DNA of 64,000 bases, taken from Palsa-506 sp963786975. Lineage in GTDB: Bacteria; Actinomycetota; Actinomycetes; Streptosporangiales; Streptosporangiaceae. Below are positions 35,785 through 47,200 of this stretch, in pieces. A program made the position numbers and the translations under genes. Location: NCBI GenBank assembly GCA_963786975.1, contig CAWBBE010000005.1, positions 744,001 to 808,000 on the forward strand, given 5' to 3'. Each line of letters opens with the position of its first letter. The first letter of the stretch is position 1. Below the pieces are notes generated by a model. It was not told the DNA's origin and searched no databases. It saw only the letters and a list, made by a program, of their open reading frames with translations.

Positions 35785-37615
35785 AGGCCGTGATCACCTC
35801 GACCACCACCGGGAACAACTGCCCGGCGGGGAGCACCGATACGCGTTGCTCGGTTACGGTGACGGTGTCCGGCCTGACGATCTCCAAGTCGGCTGACACC
35901 TCGTCGGTGGCTCCCGGCGGAGCCGTGCACTACACGATCACCGTGACGAATACCGGCCAGACGTCTTTTACCGGGGCCACCGTCACCAATCCGCTGGCGG
36001 GCGTGCTGGATGATGCCGCTTATAACGGCGACGCTTCGGCGACGGCGGGGACGGTGTCGTTCGCCAGCCCGGTGCTGACCTGGACCGGGATCTCGCGCCG
36101 GGAGCCGTGGCGACCGTCACGTTCTCGGTTACGGTCGCGAATCCGGATACCGGGAACAAGACGCTGACCAGCACCATTGCCTCGGCGACGGCTGGCAGTA
36201 ACTGCCCGGCGGGCGGCACGGACGCGCGCTGTACCGCGACGGTGACGGTGCTGACGCCCGGGCTGACGATTACCAAGACCGCGGACGTGTCCACCACCAG
36301 CCCGGGGTCGGTGGTGCATTACACGATCACCGTGGCCGACACCGGGCAGACGGCCTATACGGGTGCGACGTTCACCGACTCGCTGTCCAGCGTGCTGGCT
36401 GACGCGGCCTATGACGGCAACGCGGCCGCGACCGCGGGCACGGTCACGTTCCCAGTCCGGTGCTGACCTGGACCGGGAACCTGGCGGTGGGCGCGGTCGC
36501 GACGATCACGTATTCGGTCACGGTGAGCAGTCCGGATACCGGCGACCGGACCATGGTCAATACGGTTGTCTCGGCGACGCCGGGGAACAACTGCCCGCTA
36601 CACGGCGGTAGCGACCAACACCGGCCAGGTCCCGGTCAGCGACGCCACCTTCACCGCCCGCTTCGCCGCCGTCCTCGACGACGCCAGCTACAACGACGAC
36701 GCGACCGCCACCACCGGGAATCTCGTCCTGGACAGTTCTACTGGCACGGTTACCTGGACCGGTGACCTGGCACCGGGGGCATCGGTGACCGTCACCGGGT
36801 CGGTCACCGTGAACAACCCCGACACCGGCGACAAGGTGCTGACCGAGGTCGTGGACTCCGCCACGCCCGGGAACAACTGCCCGCCCGGCGGCACCGACCC
36901 CCGGTGCTCGGCTACACGATCACGGTCACCGACACCGGCCAGACCCCCTACACCGGAGCGACCGTCACCGACCCGCTGACCGCCGTGCTCGACGACGCGG
37001 CCTACAACGGCGACGGCCACGCGACCACCGGCACCGTCACGTTCGCCAGCCCCACCCTGACCTGGACCGGGAACCTCGCCGTGGACGCCTCCGCGGTCAT
37101 CACCTACACCGTCACGGTCACCAGCCCCGATACCGGCGACAAAACCCTGGCCAACACCGTCACGTCCGCCGACCCCGGCAGCACCTGCCCGCCGGCCGCA
37201 CCCGGCAGCGCATGCACCGCCACCGTGCCGGTACTGACCTCAGCGCTCACCATCACCAAGACGGCCAGCGCCAGCCAGGTCGTGGCCGGCGGCACCGTCA
37301 GCTACACGATCGTCATGGCCAACACCGGCCAGGTGCCCTATCCGGCCGCGACGATCAGCGACCCGCTGTCCGGCGTGCTCAACAGCGCCACCTACAACGC
37401 CGACGCCACCGCCACCACCGGCACCGTCTCCTTCTCCGGCGGCGTCATCACCTGGACCGGCGCCCTGCCGCTCAACGCGACCGCCGTGGTCACCTACTCG
37501 GTCACCACCAACAGCGGGGACGCTTCCGGGACCACCCTTACCAACACGGTCAGCAGCGCCGTGCCGGGCAGCAACTGCGGAACCGGCTCCATCGACCCCG
37601 GCATGCACGGCCACC

Positions 37616-38041
37616 GTGACCGTGCTCCCCCAGGCAATCGCGCTGAGTGCGCTGACCAGCAGCTTCACCCTTTCCGGGACGCCGGGCACGGTAGCCGAGC
37701 AGGACGGCGCGGCGACCATGCTGGTCACCACCAACAGCCCGGCCGGCTACCAGGTCACCGTCCAGCCGGCCACCCCGGACCTCACATCGCCCGGCAGCGC
37801 CGACACCATCCCGTTCAGTGACCTCAACGTACGCGGGACTGTCCAGGACGCGTTCCAGCCCCTCACCGGGCCGGTACTCGTGCACGACCAGAGCGGCCCA
37901 TCCGCCCCCGCCGGCGACCTGATCAGCAACGACTACCAGATCACCATCCCCAACGTGAACAACGCCAGCTACCACGGCACCCTCGACTACATCGCCACCG
38001 CAACCCGTAAACCTGAATCACATCCAGCCCGGGCAATTTAG
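37616..38041 (+). CDS. Open 3' segment of the broken adhesin: WxL-like domain
   Basis: Encodes the WxL-like C-terminal domain (LSALTSSFTLSGTPGTVAEQ ... YHGTLDYIATAT), almost identical to residues 3690-3813 of the intact adhesin. The upstream repeat joins it only after correcting one extra C at 37596-37599. At the end, loss of one C (CCC at 38004-38006 against CCCC in the intact copy at 49713-49716) abolishes the natural stop and adds RKPESHPARAI. Confidence 0.6.
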   Translation: MTVLPQAIALSALTSSFTLSGTPGTVAEQDGAATMLVTTNSPAGYQVTVQPATPDLTSPGSADTIPFSDLNVRGTVQDAFQPLTGPVLVHDQSGPSAPAGDLISNDYQITIPNVNNASYHGTLDYIATATRKPESHPARAI

Positions 38042-38278
38042 TGTCATTGGCTCCGATGATATTCCGAGTGTTTTACCCGGCCGAGCCGCAGCCAGCCGGT
38101 GCCGATGATAAACTCCCTTCCTCGGGGGAATTCATGGGTCCGGCTACCGCGAGCTTTGCTCGTGAATCGCTGGCGCGCGGTATCGCCAGAAAATAACCTA
38201 TTAACCGAGCACCACATTGTCCCCTGAAATGCGACTATCGTGCTAACGGGGGGAACGGTGCTAGTCGGCAGGAGAGGC

Positions 38279-41200
38279 ATGGCTTTCGCCGGGCCGGCCC
38301 GGCGGATGGTGTCACGCGCTGTAGCGGTCATGCTGGTGATCAGCACGGCCGCGGTCGCGACGGCGGTATCCGCGCCGAGCGCCTTAGCGGCCGGAACGGT
38401 GCTGTTCAACCAGCCGTTCCATGACAACACCGTGGACGGCCCGGCCGGATCGGTATCAATCCCCACCGCGCCGACCGGGACCAATACCGCCTGCCTGTCC
38501 GCGGCCGGCAACGCCATCAAGAACCCGCTGGCCAGCTGCGGCAACGCCACCGACACGCAGGGATCCGGCAAACTCCGCTTTACCAATGCTTCGACATCCC
38601 AGGTCGGCGGGGTGTTCGCCAGCGCGAGCGTGCCCACGTCGCAGGGCCTGGATGTGACCTTCAACTCGTACCAGTACGGGGGTAACGGTGCGGACGGGCT
38701 GGGGTTCGTGCTGGCGGGCGTTGACCCGGCCAATCCGGTCACGCCGCCGGCCATCGGGCAGTCCGGCGGGTCGCTCGGCTACTCACTGCAGAGCGGCGGC
38801 CAGAGTGGCCTGAGCCACGGCTACCTGGGAATCGGACTCGACACCTTCGGCAACTTCAGCAACAAATTCGAGGGAACCGGCTGCACCGACCCGGCCAACA
38901 TCGCCCAGCGGATGCCCGGGCAGGTAGTGGTGCGCGGCCCAGGTAACGGCGGGGTGGGGTACTGCCCGCTGCAGAGCAGCGCGGCGACGGCCACCTCGCC
39001 GTCGCTGACGCTGCGGGCCGCAACCCGGGCCGCGTCGCTGGTCCCGGTCGAGGTGGTGTTCAACCCGACGTCCTCGTCGGTGAGCACGGCGTCCGGGCTG
39101 ACGGTGCCGGCCGGTGACTACGACGTGACGTTCACCCCCGTAGGGGGCACGGCGAGAAGCCTGGTGGGCGCGCTGCCGGTGGTGCCGTCCGGGCTGTACC
39201 CGTCAAGCTGGGTTACCGCGAGCGGGTTCCCGAAGCAACTGGCGTTCGGCTGGGTGGGGTCCACCGGTTCCGTCACTGACTTCCACGAAATCGACAACGT
39301 GCTGGTGAGCAGCTTCACCGCGGTCCCGCAGCTGGCAGTCTCGCAAACCAGCTACATGGCTTCGACGCTGACACCGGGGACCCCGGTCACTTACACGGTG
39401 GCGGCCAGTTCGTCCGGGGCGGCGGAGAACCAGCCGGTGACGGTGACCGAAACCCTGCCGGCCGGCGTGCTGCCCGTCGGCGCCTCTGGACCGGGCTGGG
39501 TATGCGGGGCGCCGAGTGGGCAAACGATTTCATGCACGAACAGCACCAGCCCGTTCACCAGCGGCATTATCACGGTGAACGGCGTCGTCACTTCCAGCAG
39601 CCTCACGCCGGACTCGGTCAGGAACGCTACTAGCGCGCTCGTTTCCTCCGGTGACGCTAGCCCGGCGACGTCGTCAAGCGCCCCGGCCGGCACGGTGCCG
39701 ACCGCGCCGAACGTCACCAGTATCAGCCCGACCAACGGCGCTGCCGGGGGCAATAACAACGTCACGGTCAGCGGCACGAACCTCAGCGGGGCGACGGCCA
39801 TCGAGATCGGCACGGCCGCCGAGTTCACCGCGGGCAAGCCGACCACCTTGGTGTTGTGCTCAGCACCGGCGCCAGGCTGCTTCACCGTCACCAGCAGCAC
39901 CAGCCTCGCCATCTCATCGATGCCTGCCCACGTAGCGGCGGCGGTGACGGTTAAGGTCGTCAGCCTTGGCATCGCCGGCAGCGTCGCCTACACCTACAAT
40001 CCGGGCCCGGCGCTGCTGTTCGCCGCGCCGCCCGGCGGTGAAGTGAACGTGGCCTACAGCAACCAGCTGACGGTGACCGGCGGCACCAGCCCGTTCACCT
40101 GGTCGGTCAGCGCTGGGACACTGCCGCCCGGCCTGACCCTCGGCGCATCGACCGGATTGCTGGCCGGAACTCCCATCACCGCGGGTACCTATACCTTCAC
40201 GGTCAAGGTCACCGACAGCTCTGGCCTCAGCGACACCAAGGCGGTGACCCTGACCATCATCCCCGGGCCGTCGCTGAACTTCCCGGCCCCACCGTCGGGC
40301 TGGACCCGCACCGTCTACTCCGACACGCTGACCGTATCCGGCGGCACCAGCCCGTACGCGTGGAGCATCAGCGCCGGCAGCCTGCCGCCGGGCATCAGCC
40401 TCAGCGCCAGCGGGAACCTCACCGGCACCCCCACCGCGACCGGCACGTTCAGCTTCACGGTCAAGGTCACCGACGCCAGCAGCCAAAGCGCCACCCAGGC
40501 CACCAGCATCACCATCGCGGCCGGCGTGTCGACGACCTTCGCCGCCCCGCCGGCCGCGGTCGTCAACGTGCCTTACACCGACACCCTCACTGCCACCGGC
40601 GGCACCACCCCTTACACCTGGTCGGTGAACGTCGGCTCGCTGCCGCCCGGCATCACGCTCAACTCCGCGGGCGTGCTGGCCGGGACCCCGACCACGGCCG
40701 GCAGCTACACCTTTACGGTCAACGTGATCGACGCCAACAACGGCATCGCCACCACCTCGATCACCCTGGTCATTAATAGCGCGGCGCTGACGATCACGCT
40801 GTCCGCCAGCACCAGCTCGGCCGGGCCCGGCGGCAAGGTGAACTACACCGTCACCGCGGCCAACATCGGCTCGGTGGCCTACAGCGGCACCAGCCTGACC
40901 GTCTCCCTGACCAACGTGCTGGACGACGCCGGCTACAACAGCGACGGCGCGGCGACCACCGGCACGGTCTCGTTCAGCAGCCCGAACCTGACCTGGACCG
41001 GCAACCTCGCGGTCGGGGCCACGGCCACCATCACGTTCTCGGTCACCGTCAAGAACCCCGATACCGGCGATGGCACGCTGACCGCCAAGGTCACCTCGGC
41101 GGCCACGGGCAACAACTGCCCGTCAGGCAATACCGATGCGCGATGCTCGGCCACGGTGACCGTGTCCGGCCTGACCATCGCGCAGAGCACCGACGTGTCC

Positions 41201-44200
41201 TCCGCGATCCCGGGCGCGGTGGTGAAGTATACCGTCACCGTGACCAACTCCGGGCAGACGGCGTTCAGCGGGGCCGCGTTCAGCGACCCGATGTCCGGGG
41301 TGCTGGATGACGCGACCTACAACAACGACGCGGCGGCGTCGGTCGGCACGGTGACGTTCAGCAGCCCGAACCTGAGCTGGTCGGGCAGCCTGGCGGCCGG
41401 CGCGACCGCGACCATTACCTACTCCGTGACGGTGAAGAACCCGGACACCGGCAACGGCACGCTGACGTCCACGATCACGTCAGCCACCGAGGGCAGCAAC
41501 TGCCCGTCCGGCGGCACCGACCCGCGCTGCACCGCGACGGTCACGGTCTCCGGCCTGACGATCATCAATACGGCGGGTTCGGGGACGGCCACGCCGGGGT
41601 CGGTGGTCCACTACACGGTCACGATCACCAACACCGGCCAGACGGCCTTTGCCGGGGCTGCTGTCTCCGATTCGCTGGCCGGGGTGCTGGATGATGCCGT
41701 CTATAACGGCGATGCTTCGGCGACTGCGGGCACGGTGTCGTTCGCCAGCCCGAGCCTGTCCTGGGCGGGGAATCTCGCGGCGGGTGCCGCGGCGACCGTC
41801 ACGTTCTCGGTGACCGTCAGCAATCCGGATACCGGGGACAAGACGCTGACTGCGGTGATCACCTCGGGCACGGCTGGCAGTAACTGCCCGGCGGGCGGCA
41901 CCGACGCGCGGTGCACGGCGACGGTGACGGTGCTGACGCCCGCACTGACGATCGTCAAATCGGCCAATGTGTCGACTACGACGCCGGGTCAGGTGGTGCA
42001 TTACACGATCACGGTGGCCGATACCGGGCAGACGCCCTATACGGGGGCGTCGTTCACCGACTCGCTGTCCAGCGTGCTCGGAGACGCGACCTATGATGGC
42101 AACGCGGCCGCGACCGCGGGCACCGTCACGTTCGCCAGCCCGACCATTACCTGGACCGGGAACCTGGCGGTGGGCGCGACGGCGACGATTACCTATTCGG
42201 TCACGGTGAGCAGTCCGGATGCCGGCGACCGGACCATGGTCAATACGGTTGTCTCGACTACGCCGGGCAGTAACTGCCCGGCTGGCGGTACCGATGCCCG
42301 GTGCACGGTGACCGTTCGTGATCTGGTGCCTGCCCTGGACATCGTCAAGAAGGCGGATGTGTCGACCGCGGCGCCGGGCCAGGTGGTGCATTACACGGTC
42401 ACCGTTACGAATACCGGGCCGACGAGCTATACCGGGGCGGCGTTCACGGATCCGCTGTCCGGGGTGCTGGATGATGCGGTCTATAACGGTGATGCGGCGG
42501 CGACGGCGGGCACGGTGTCGTTCGCCGGTCCGGTGCTGTCCTGGTCCGGGGACCTGGCGCCGGGTGCGGTGGCGATGGTCACGTACTCGGTCACGGTCAG
42601 CAGACCCGACACTGGCAATCACGTGCTGGCTAACACTGTTGTCTCGGCGACGCCGGGGAACAACTGCCCGGCGGGCGGCGGGATCGATGCGGATTGCACG
42701 GCGACGGTCAAGGTCGCTGACCTGGTGATTGTGAATCAGGCGAATGTGGCGTCGACGGTGCCGGGCGGGGTGGTGCGTTATACGGCGACGTTCACTAATG
42801 CGGGGCAGGTTGGTTATAACGGGATCACGGTGGCGACGGATGCGACGGATGTGTTCGATGATGCGGTGCCGAACGGGGACGAGACGGCCACGTCCGGCAC
42901 GCTGACGGTGACCAGCACCGGGGTGTCCTGGACCGGGAATATCCCGGTCGGCGGGATGGTCACGGTGACCGGGACGGTGACGGTGAAGAATCCCGATCCG
43001 GGGAACAAGACCCTGACCGCTACCCTCATCTCGGCGGCGCCGGGTAATAACTGCCCGTCCGGAGGTTCGGACCCGCGTTGCACTTCCACCATCGCGGTGC
43101 TGACGCCGGGGCTGACGATCGTGAAGACGGCGAATACGACGGCGGCGGTGCCGGGCGGCACGGTGGGTTACACGGTCACGGTGACGGACTCCGGGCAGAC
43201 GCCGTATGCGGGCGCGACGGTTAATGACTCGTTCGCGCAGATGACCGATGACGCGGCCTATGCCGGGGATGCGACGGCGAGCAGCGGGTCGGTGTCGTTC
43301 GCCGGCCAGGTGCTGACCTGGACCGGGGACCTGGCCGTGGGCGCGGCGGCGACGATCACTTATACGGTGACGGTGAACAATCCCGATACCGGGGACAAGC
43401 TGGTCATCAACAGTGTGAGCTCGCCGGACACGGGGGCGACCTGCCCGCCGGGCAGTACCGCGGCGGCGTGCCGGGTCACTGTGCCGGTGCTGACGCCGGG
43501 CTTGTCGATCGTGAAGACGGCGGACACGGCGACGACCGTGCCGGGCGGGGTGGTGCATTACACGGTGACGGTGACCGATACCGGGCAGACGTCGTACCCG
43601 GGGGCTGGTTTCACGGATGCGCTGGGCGGGGTGCTGGATGACGCGGCGTATAACGGTGATGCGGCGGCGACGGCGGGGTCGGTGTCGTTCGCCAGCCCGG
43701 TGCTGTCCTGGACCGGGGATCTGGCCCCCGGCGGGTCGGCGACGGTCACCTATTCGGTCACCGTCGCCAGTCCTGATGCCGGCAATCACGTGCTGGCCAA
43801 CACGATCATCTCAAGTACGCCGGGCAGCAACTGCGCGTCCGGGTCCGCCGACCCGGCCTGCACCGCCACGGTGGATGTTGCCCAGCTGACGATCGTCAGC
43901 TCGGCCAGTCCGGCTACCACCACGCCGGGCGGGGTGGTGCGTTTTACCGGGACGTTCACTAACACCGGGCAGGTGGCTTACCGGGGGATCACGATCTCCA
44001 CTCCGGCCGCCGGCGTGTTCGATGATGCGGCGCCGAACGGGGATCAGACGGCAACGTCGGGCACGTTGACGGTGACCACGAGCGGGGTGTCGTGGACCGG
44101 GGATATCCCGGTCGGCGGCAGCGTGACGATCACCGGCACGGTGACGGTGAACAACCCCGATACCGGGGATCATGTGCTGACCGCGACGTTCGTGTCGGCG

Positions 44201-47200
44201 GCGGCGGGTAATAACTGCCCGTCCGGCGGGTCGGATCCGCGGTGCACGGCGACGGTCACGGTGCTGACCCCGGCGCTGGCGATCGTGAAGACGGCGAATA
44301 CGACGGCGGCGGTGCCGGGCGGGGTGATCGGTTACACGGTCACGGTGACCAACACCGGGCAGACGCCGTATGCCGGCGCGACGGTGCATGACTCGTTCGC
44401 GCAGATGACCGATGACGCGGCCTATGACGGCAACGCCACGGCGACGGCGGGGTCGGTGTCGTTCGCCGGCCAGGTGCTGACCTGGACCGGGGATCTGGCC
44501 GTGGGCCAGGTGGTGACGATCAGCTACACGGTGACGGTGAACAATCCCGATACCGGCGATAAGCAGGTCATCAACACCGTGAGCTCGCCGGATACCGGGG
44601 CGACGTGCCCGCCGGGTGCCACCGCCGCGGCGTGCCGGGTCACCGTGCCGGTGCTGACCCCGGCGCTGGACATCGTCAAGACCGCGGACACGTCCACCAT
44701 CACGCCGGGCGGCATCGTGCATTACACGATCACGGTGACGAATAGCGGCCAGGTGCCCTATACCGGGGCGTCGTTTACTGACCCGCTGACCGCCGTTCTC
44801 GATGAGGGCGTCTACAACGGCGACGGGCACGCGACCGCGGGCACGGTGTCGTTCGCCAGCCCGGTGCTGTCCTGGACCGGGGATCTGGCGCCGGGCGCGG
44901 CCGCGACGGTCACCTACTCGGTCACGGTCAATAACCCCGAGACCGGTGATCTCGTCCTGGTCAACACGGTCACGTCGGCGACGGCCGGGAGCAACTGCGC
45001 GTCCGGTTCCGCTGATCCGGATTGCACGGCGACCGTGGATGTGGTCGACGCGGCGACGCTGACGTTCACCAAGACGGCGGATGCGGCGTCGGCCGCGGCC
45101 GGCGGGGTGGTGGACTATACGATCACGGTGGCCAATTCCGGGGTGTCCACGTATCCGGGGGCGACGTTCACCGATCCGCTGTCCGGGGTGCTGGACGACG
45201 CGGCCTACAACGGGGACGCGCACGCGACCGCGGGCACGGTGTCGTTCGCCAGCCCGGTGCTGTCCTGGACCGGGGATGTCCCGGCCTCCGGGTCGGTCAC
45301 CATCACCTATTCGGTGACGGTAAGCAAGCCGGATACCGGCAACATGATCCTGGCGAACACGATCAGCTCGACCTCGCCGGAAAGCAACTGCGCCAGCGAT
45401 AGCACCGACCCGCGGTGCACGGCCACGGTGACGGTGGCCGGGCTGGCGATTGATTTCACCGCGAGCGTGGCCACGGTGAAGCCGGGCGGCACGGTGGGCT
45501 ATGTCGCGACACTGCATAATACGGGGCAGACGCCGTATTTCGGGATCAGCGTGGCCACCGACGCCAGCGGGATCGCCGATGACGCGACGTCGAACGGTGA
45601 TGAGACGGCCAGCTCGGGGACGCTGTCGGTGGGCCCTACCGGGGCGGTGTGGACGGGGGACATCCCGGTCGGGGCCACCGTCACCATTTCGTCGTCGGTG
45701 ACGGTGGACAACCCCGACACCGGCGACCACGTACTGACCGCGACCGCGGTGTCCGGCGCGCTGGGTAATAACTGCCCGGCCGGCGGGTCGGACCCGGCCT
45801 GCACCCCGGTCACCGACGTGCTGACCCCGGCGCTGACGATCGCCAAGACCGCGAACACGACCGCGGCCGTGCCGGGCGGCACGGTCGGTTACACGATCAC
45901 GGTGACCAACTCCGGGCAGACCCCGTATGCCGGCGCGACCGCCGCGACGGTGCATGACTCGTTCGCGCAGATGGCCGATGACGCGGTCTACGACGGTAAC
46001 GCGACGGCGAGCAGCGGGTCGGTGTCGTTTGCCAGCCCGGTGCTGACCTGGGCCGGGGACCTGGCCGTGGGCCAGGTGGTGACGATCAGCTACACGGTCA
46101 CGGTGAACAACCCCGATACCGGCGACAAGACGGTGATCAACAGCGTGTCCTCGCCGGATACCGGGGCGACCTGCCCGCCGGGCAGCACCGCGGCGGCGTG
46201 CCGGGTCACCGTGCCGGTGCTGACCCCGGCGCTGGACATCGTCAAGACCGCGGACACCTCCACCAGCACGCCGGGCGGCACCGTGCATTACACGATCACG
46301 GTGACCAACACCGGCCAGACCAGCTACGCCGGGGCGGCGTTCACCGACCCGCTGTCCGGGGTGCTGGACGACGCGGCCTACAACGCCGACGCGCACGCGA
46401 CCGCGGGCACGGTATCGTTCGCCAGCCCGGTGCTGTCCTGGACCGGGGACCTCGCCGTCGGCGCGACCGCGACGATCACCTACTCCATCACCGTCGCCAG
46501 TCCCGATACCGGCAACCACATGCTGGCCAACACCGTCACCTCCGCCACCCCCGGAAACAACTGCCCGTCCGGCGGAACCGACGCCGACTGCACCGCCACG
46601 GTGACCGTGGCGGAACTGACGATTGATTTCACCGCGAGCGTGGCCACCACCACGCCGGGCGGCACGGTGGGCTATGTCGCGACGCTGACGAACACCGGGC
46701 AGACGCCGTATTTCGGGATCAGCGTGGCCACCGACGCCAGCGGGATCGCCGACGACGCCACCTCCAACGGTGATGAGACGGCCAGCTCGGGAACCCTGTC
46801 GGTGGGCCCTACCGGGGCGGTGTGGACGGGGGACATCCCGGTCGGGGCCACCGTCACCATTTCGTCGTCGGTGACGGTGGACAACCCCGACACCGGCGAT
46901 CACGTGCTGACCGCGACCGCGGTGTCCGCGGCCCAGGGTAATAACTGCCCGGCCGGCGGGTCGGACCCGGCCTGCACCCCGGTCACCGACGTGCTGACGC
47001 CGGGGCTGACGATCGTGAAGACCGCGAACACGACGGCGGCCGTGCCGGGCGGGGTGGTCGGCTACACGGTCACCGTGACCAACTCCGGGCAGACGCCTTA
47101 TTCGGGCGCGGCGGTGGCGGACTCGTTCGCGCAGATGGCCGATGACGCGGCCTATAACGGTGACGCGCACGCGACCGCGGGCACGGTGTCGTTCGCCGGC

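Larger units (their letters stand above)
34311..38041 (+). pseudogene. Frame-broken paralogue of the giant adhesin (choice-of-anchor A head, DUF11 repeats, WxL-like end)
   Basis: A signal peptide (VKPARMPLIVGLAAVLAV from GTG 34311) is followed, in other frames, by a choice-of-anchor A head, about six DUF11-like repeats and a WxL-like C-terminus. At least eight lesions are visible by comparison with the intact copy at 38279-49720. One-base losses are near 35619, 36087, 36451 and 38004. There is a one-base gain in the C-run at 37596-37599, a frame change near 34365, and two out-of-frame deletions joining different repeats (about 36597 and 36906). The last repeats are nearly identical to repeats 19-22 of the intact gene. 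Either a decayed tandem duplicate or a repeat mis-assembly; the intact neighbour argues for decay. Confidence 0.8.
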
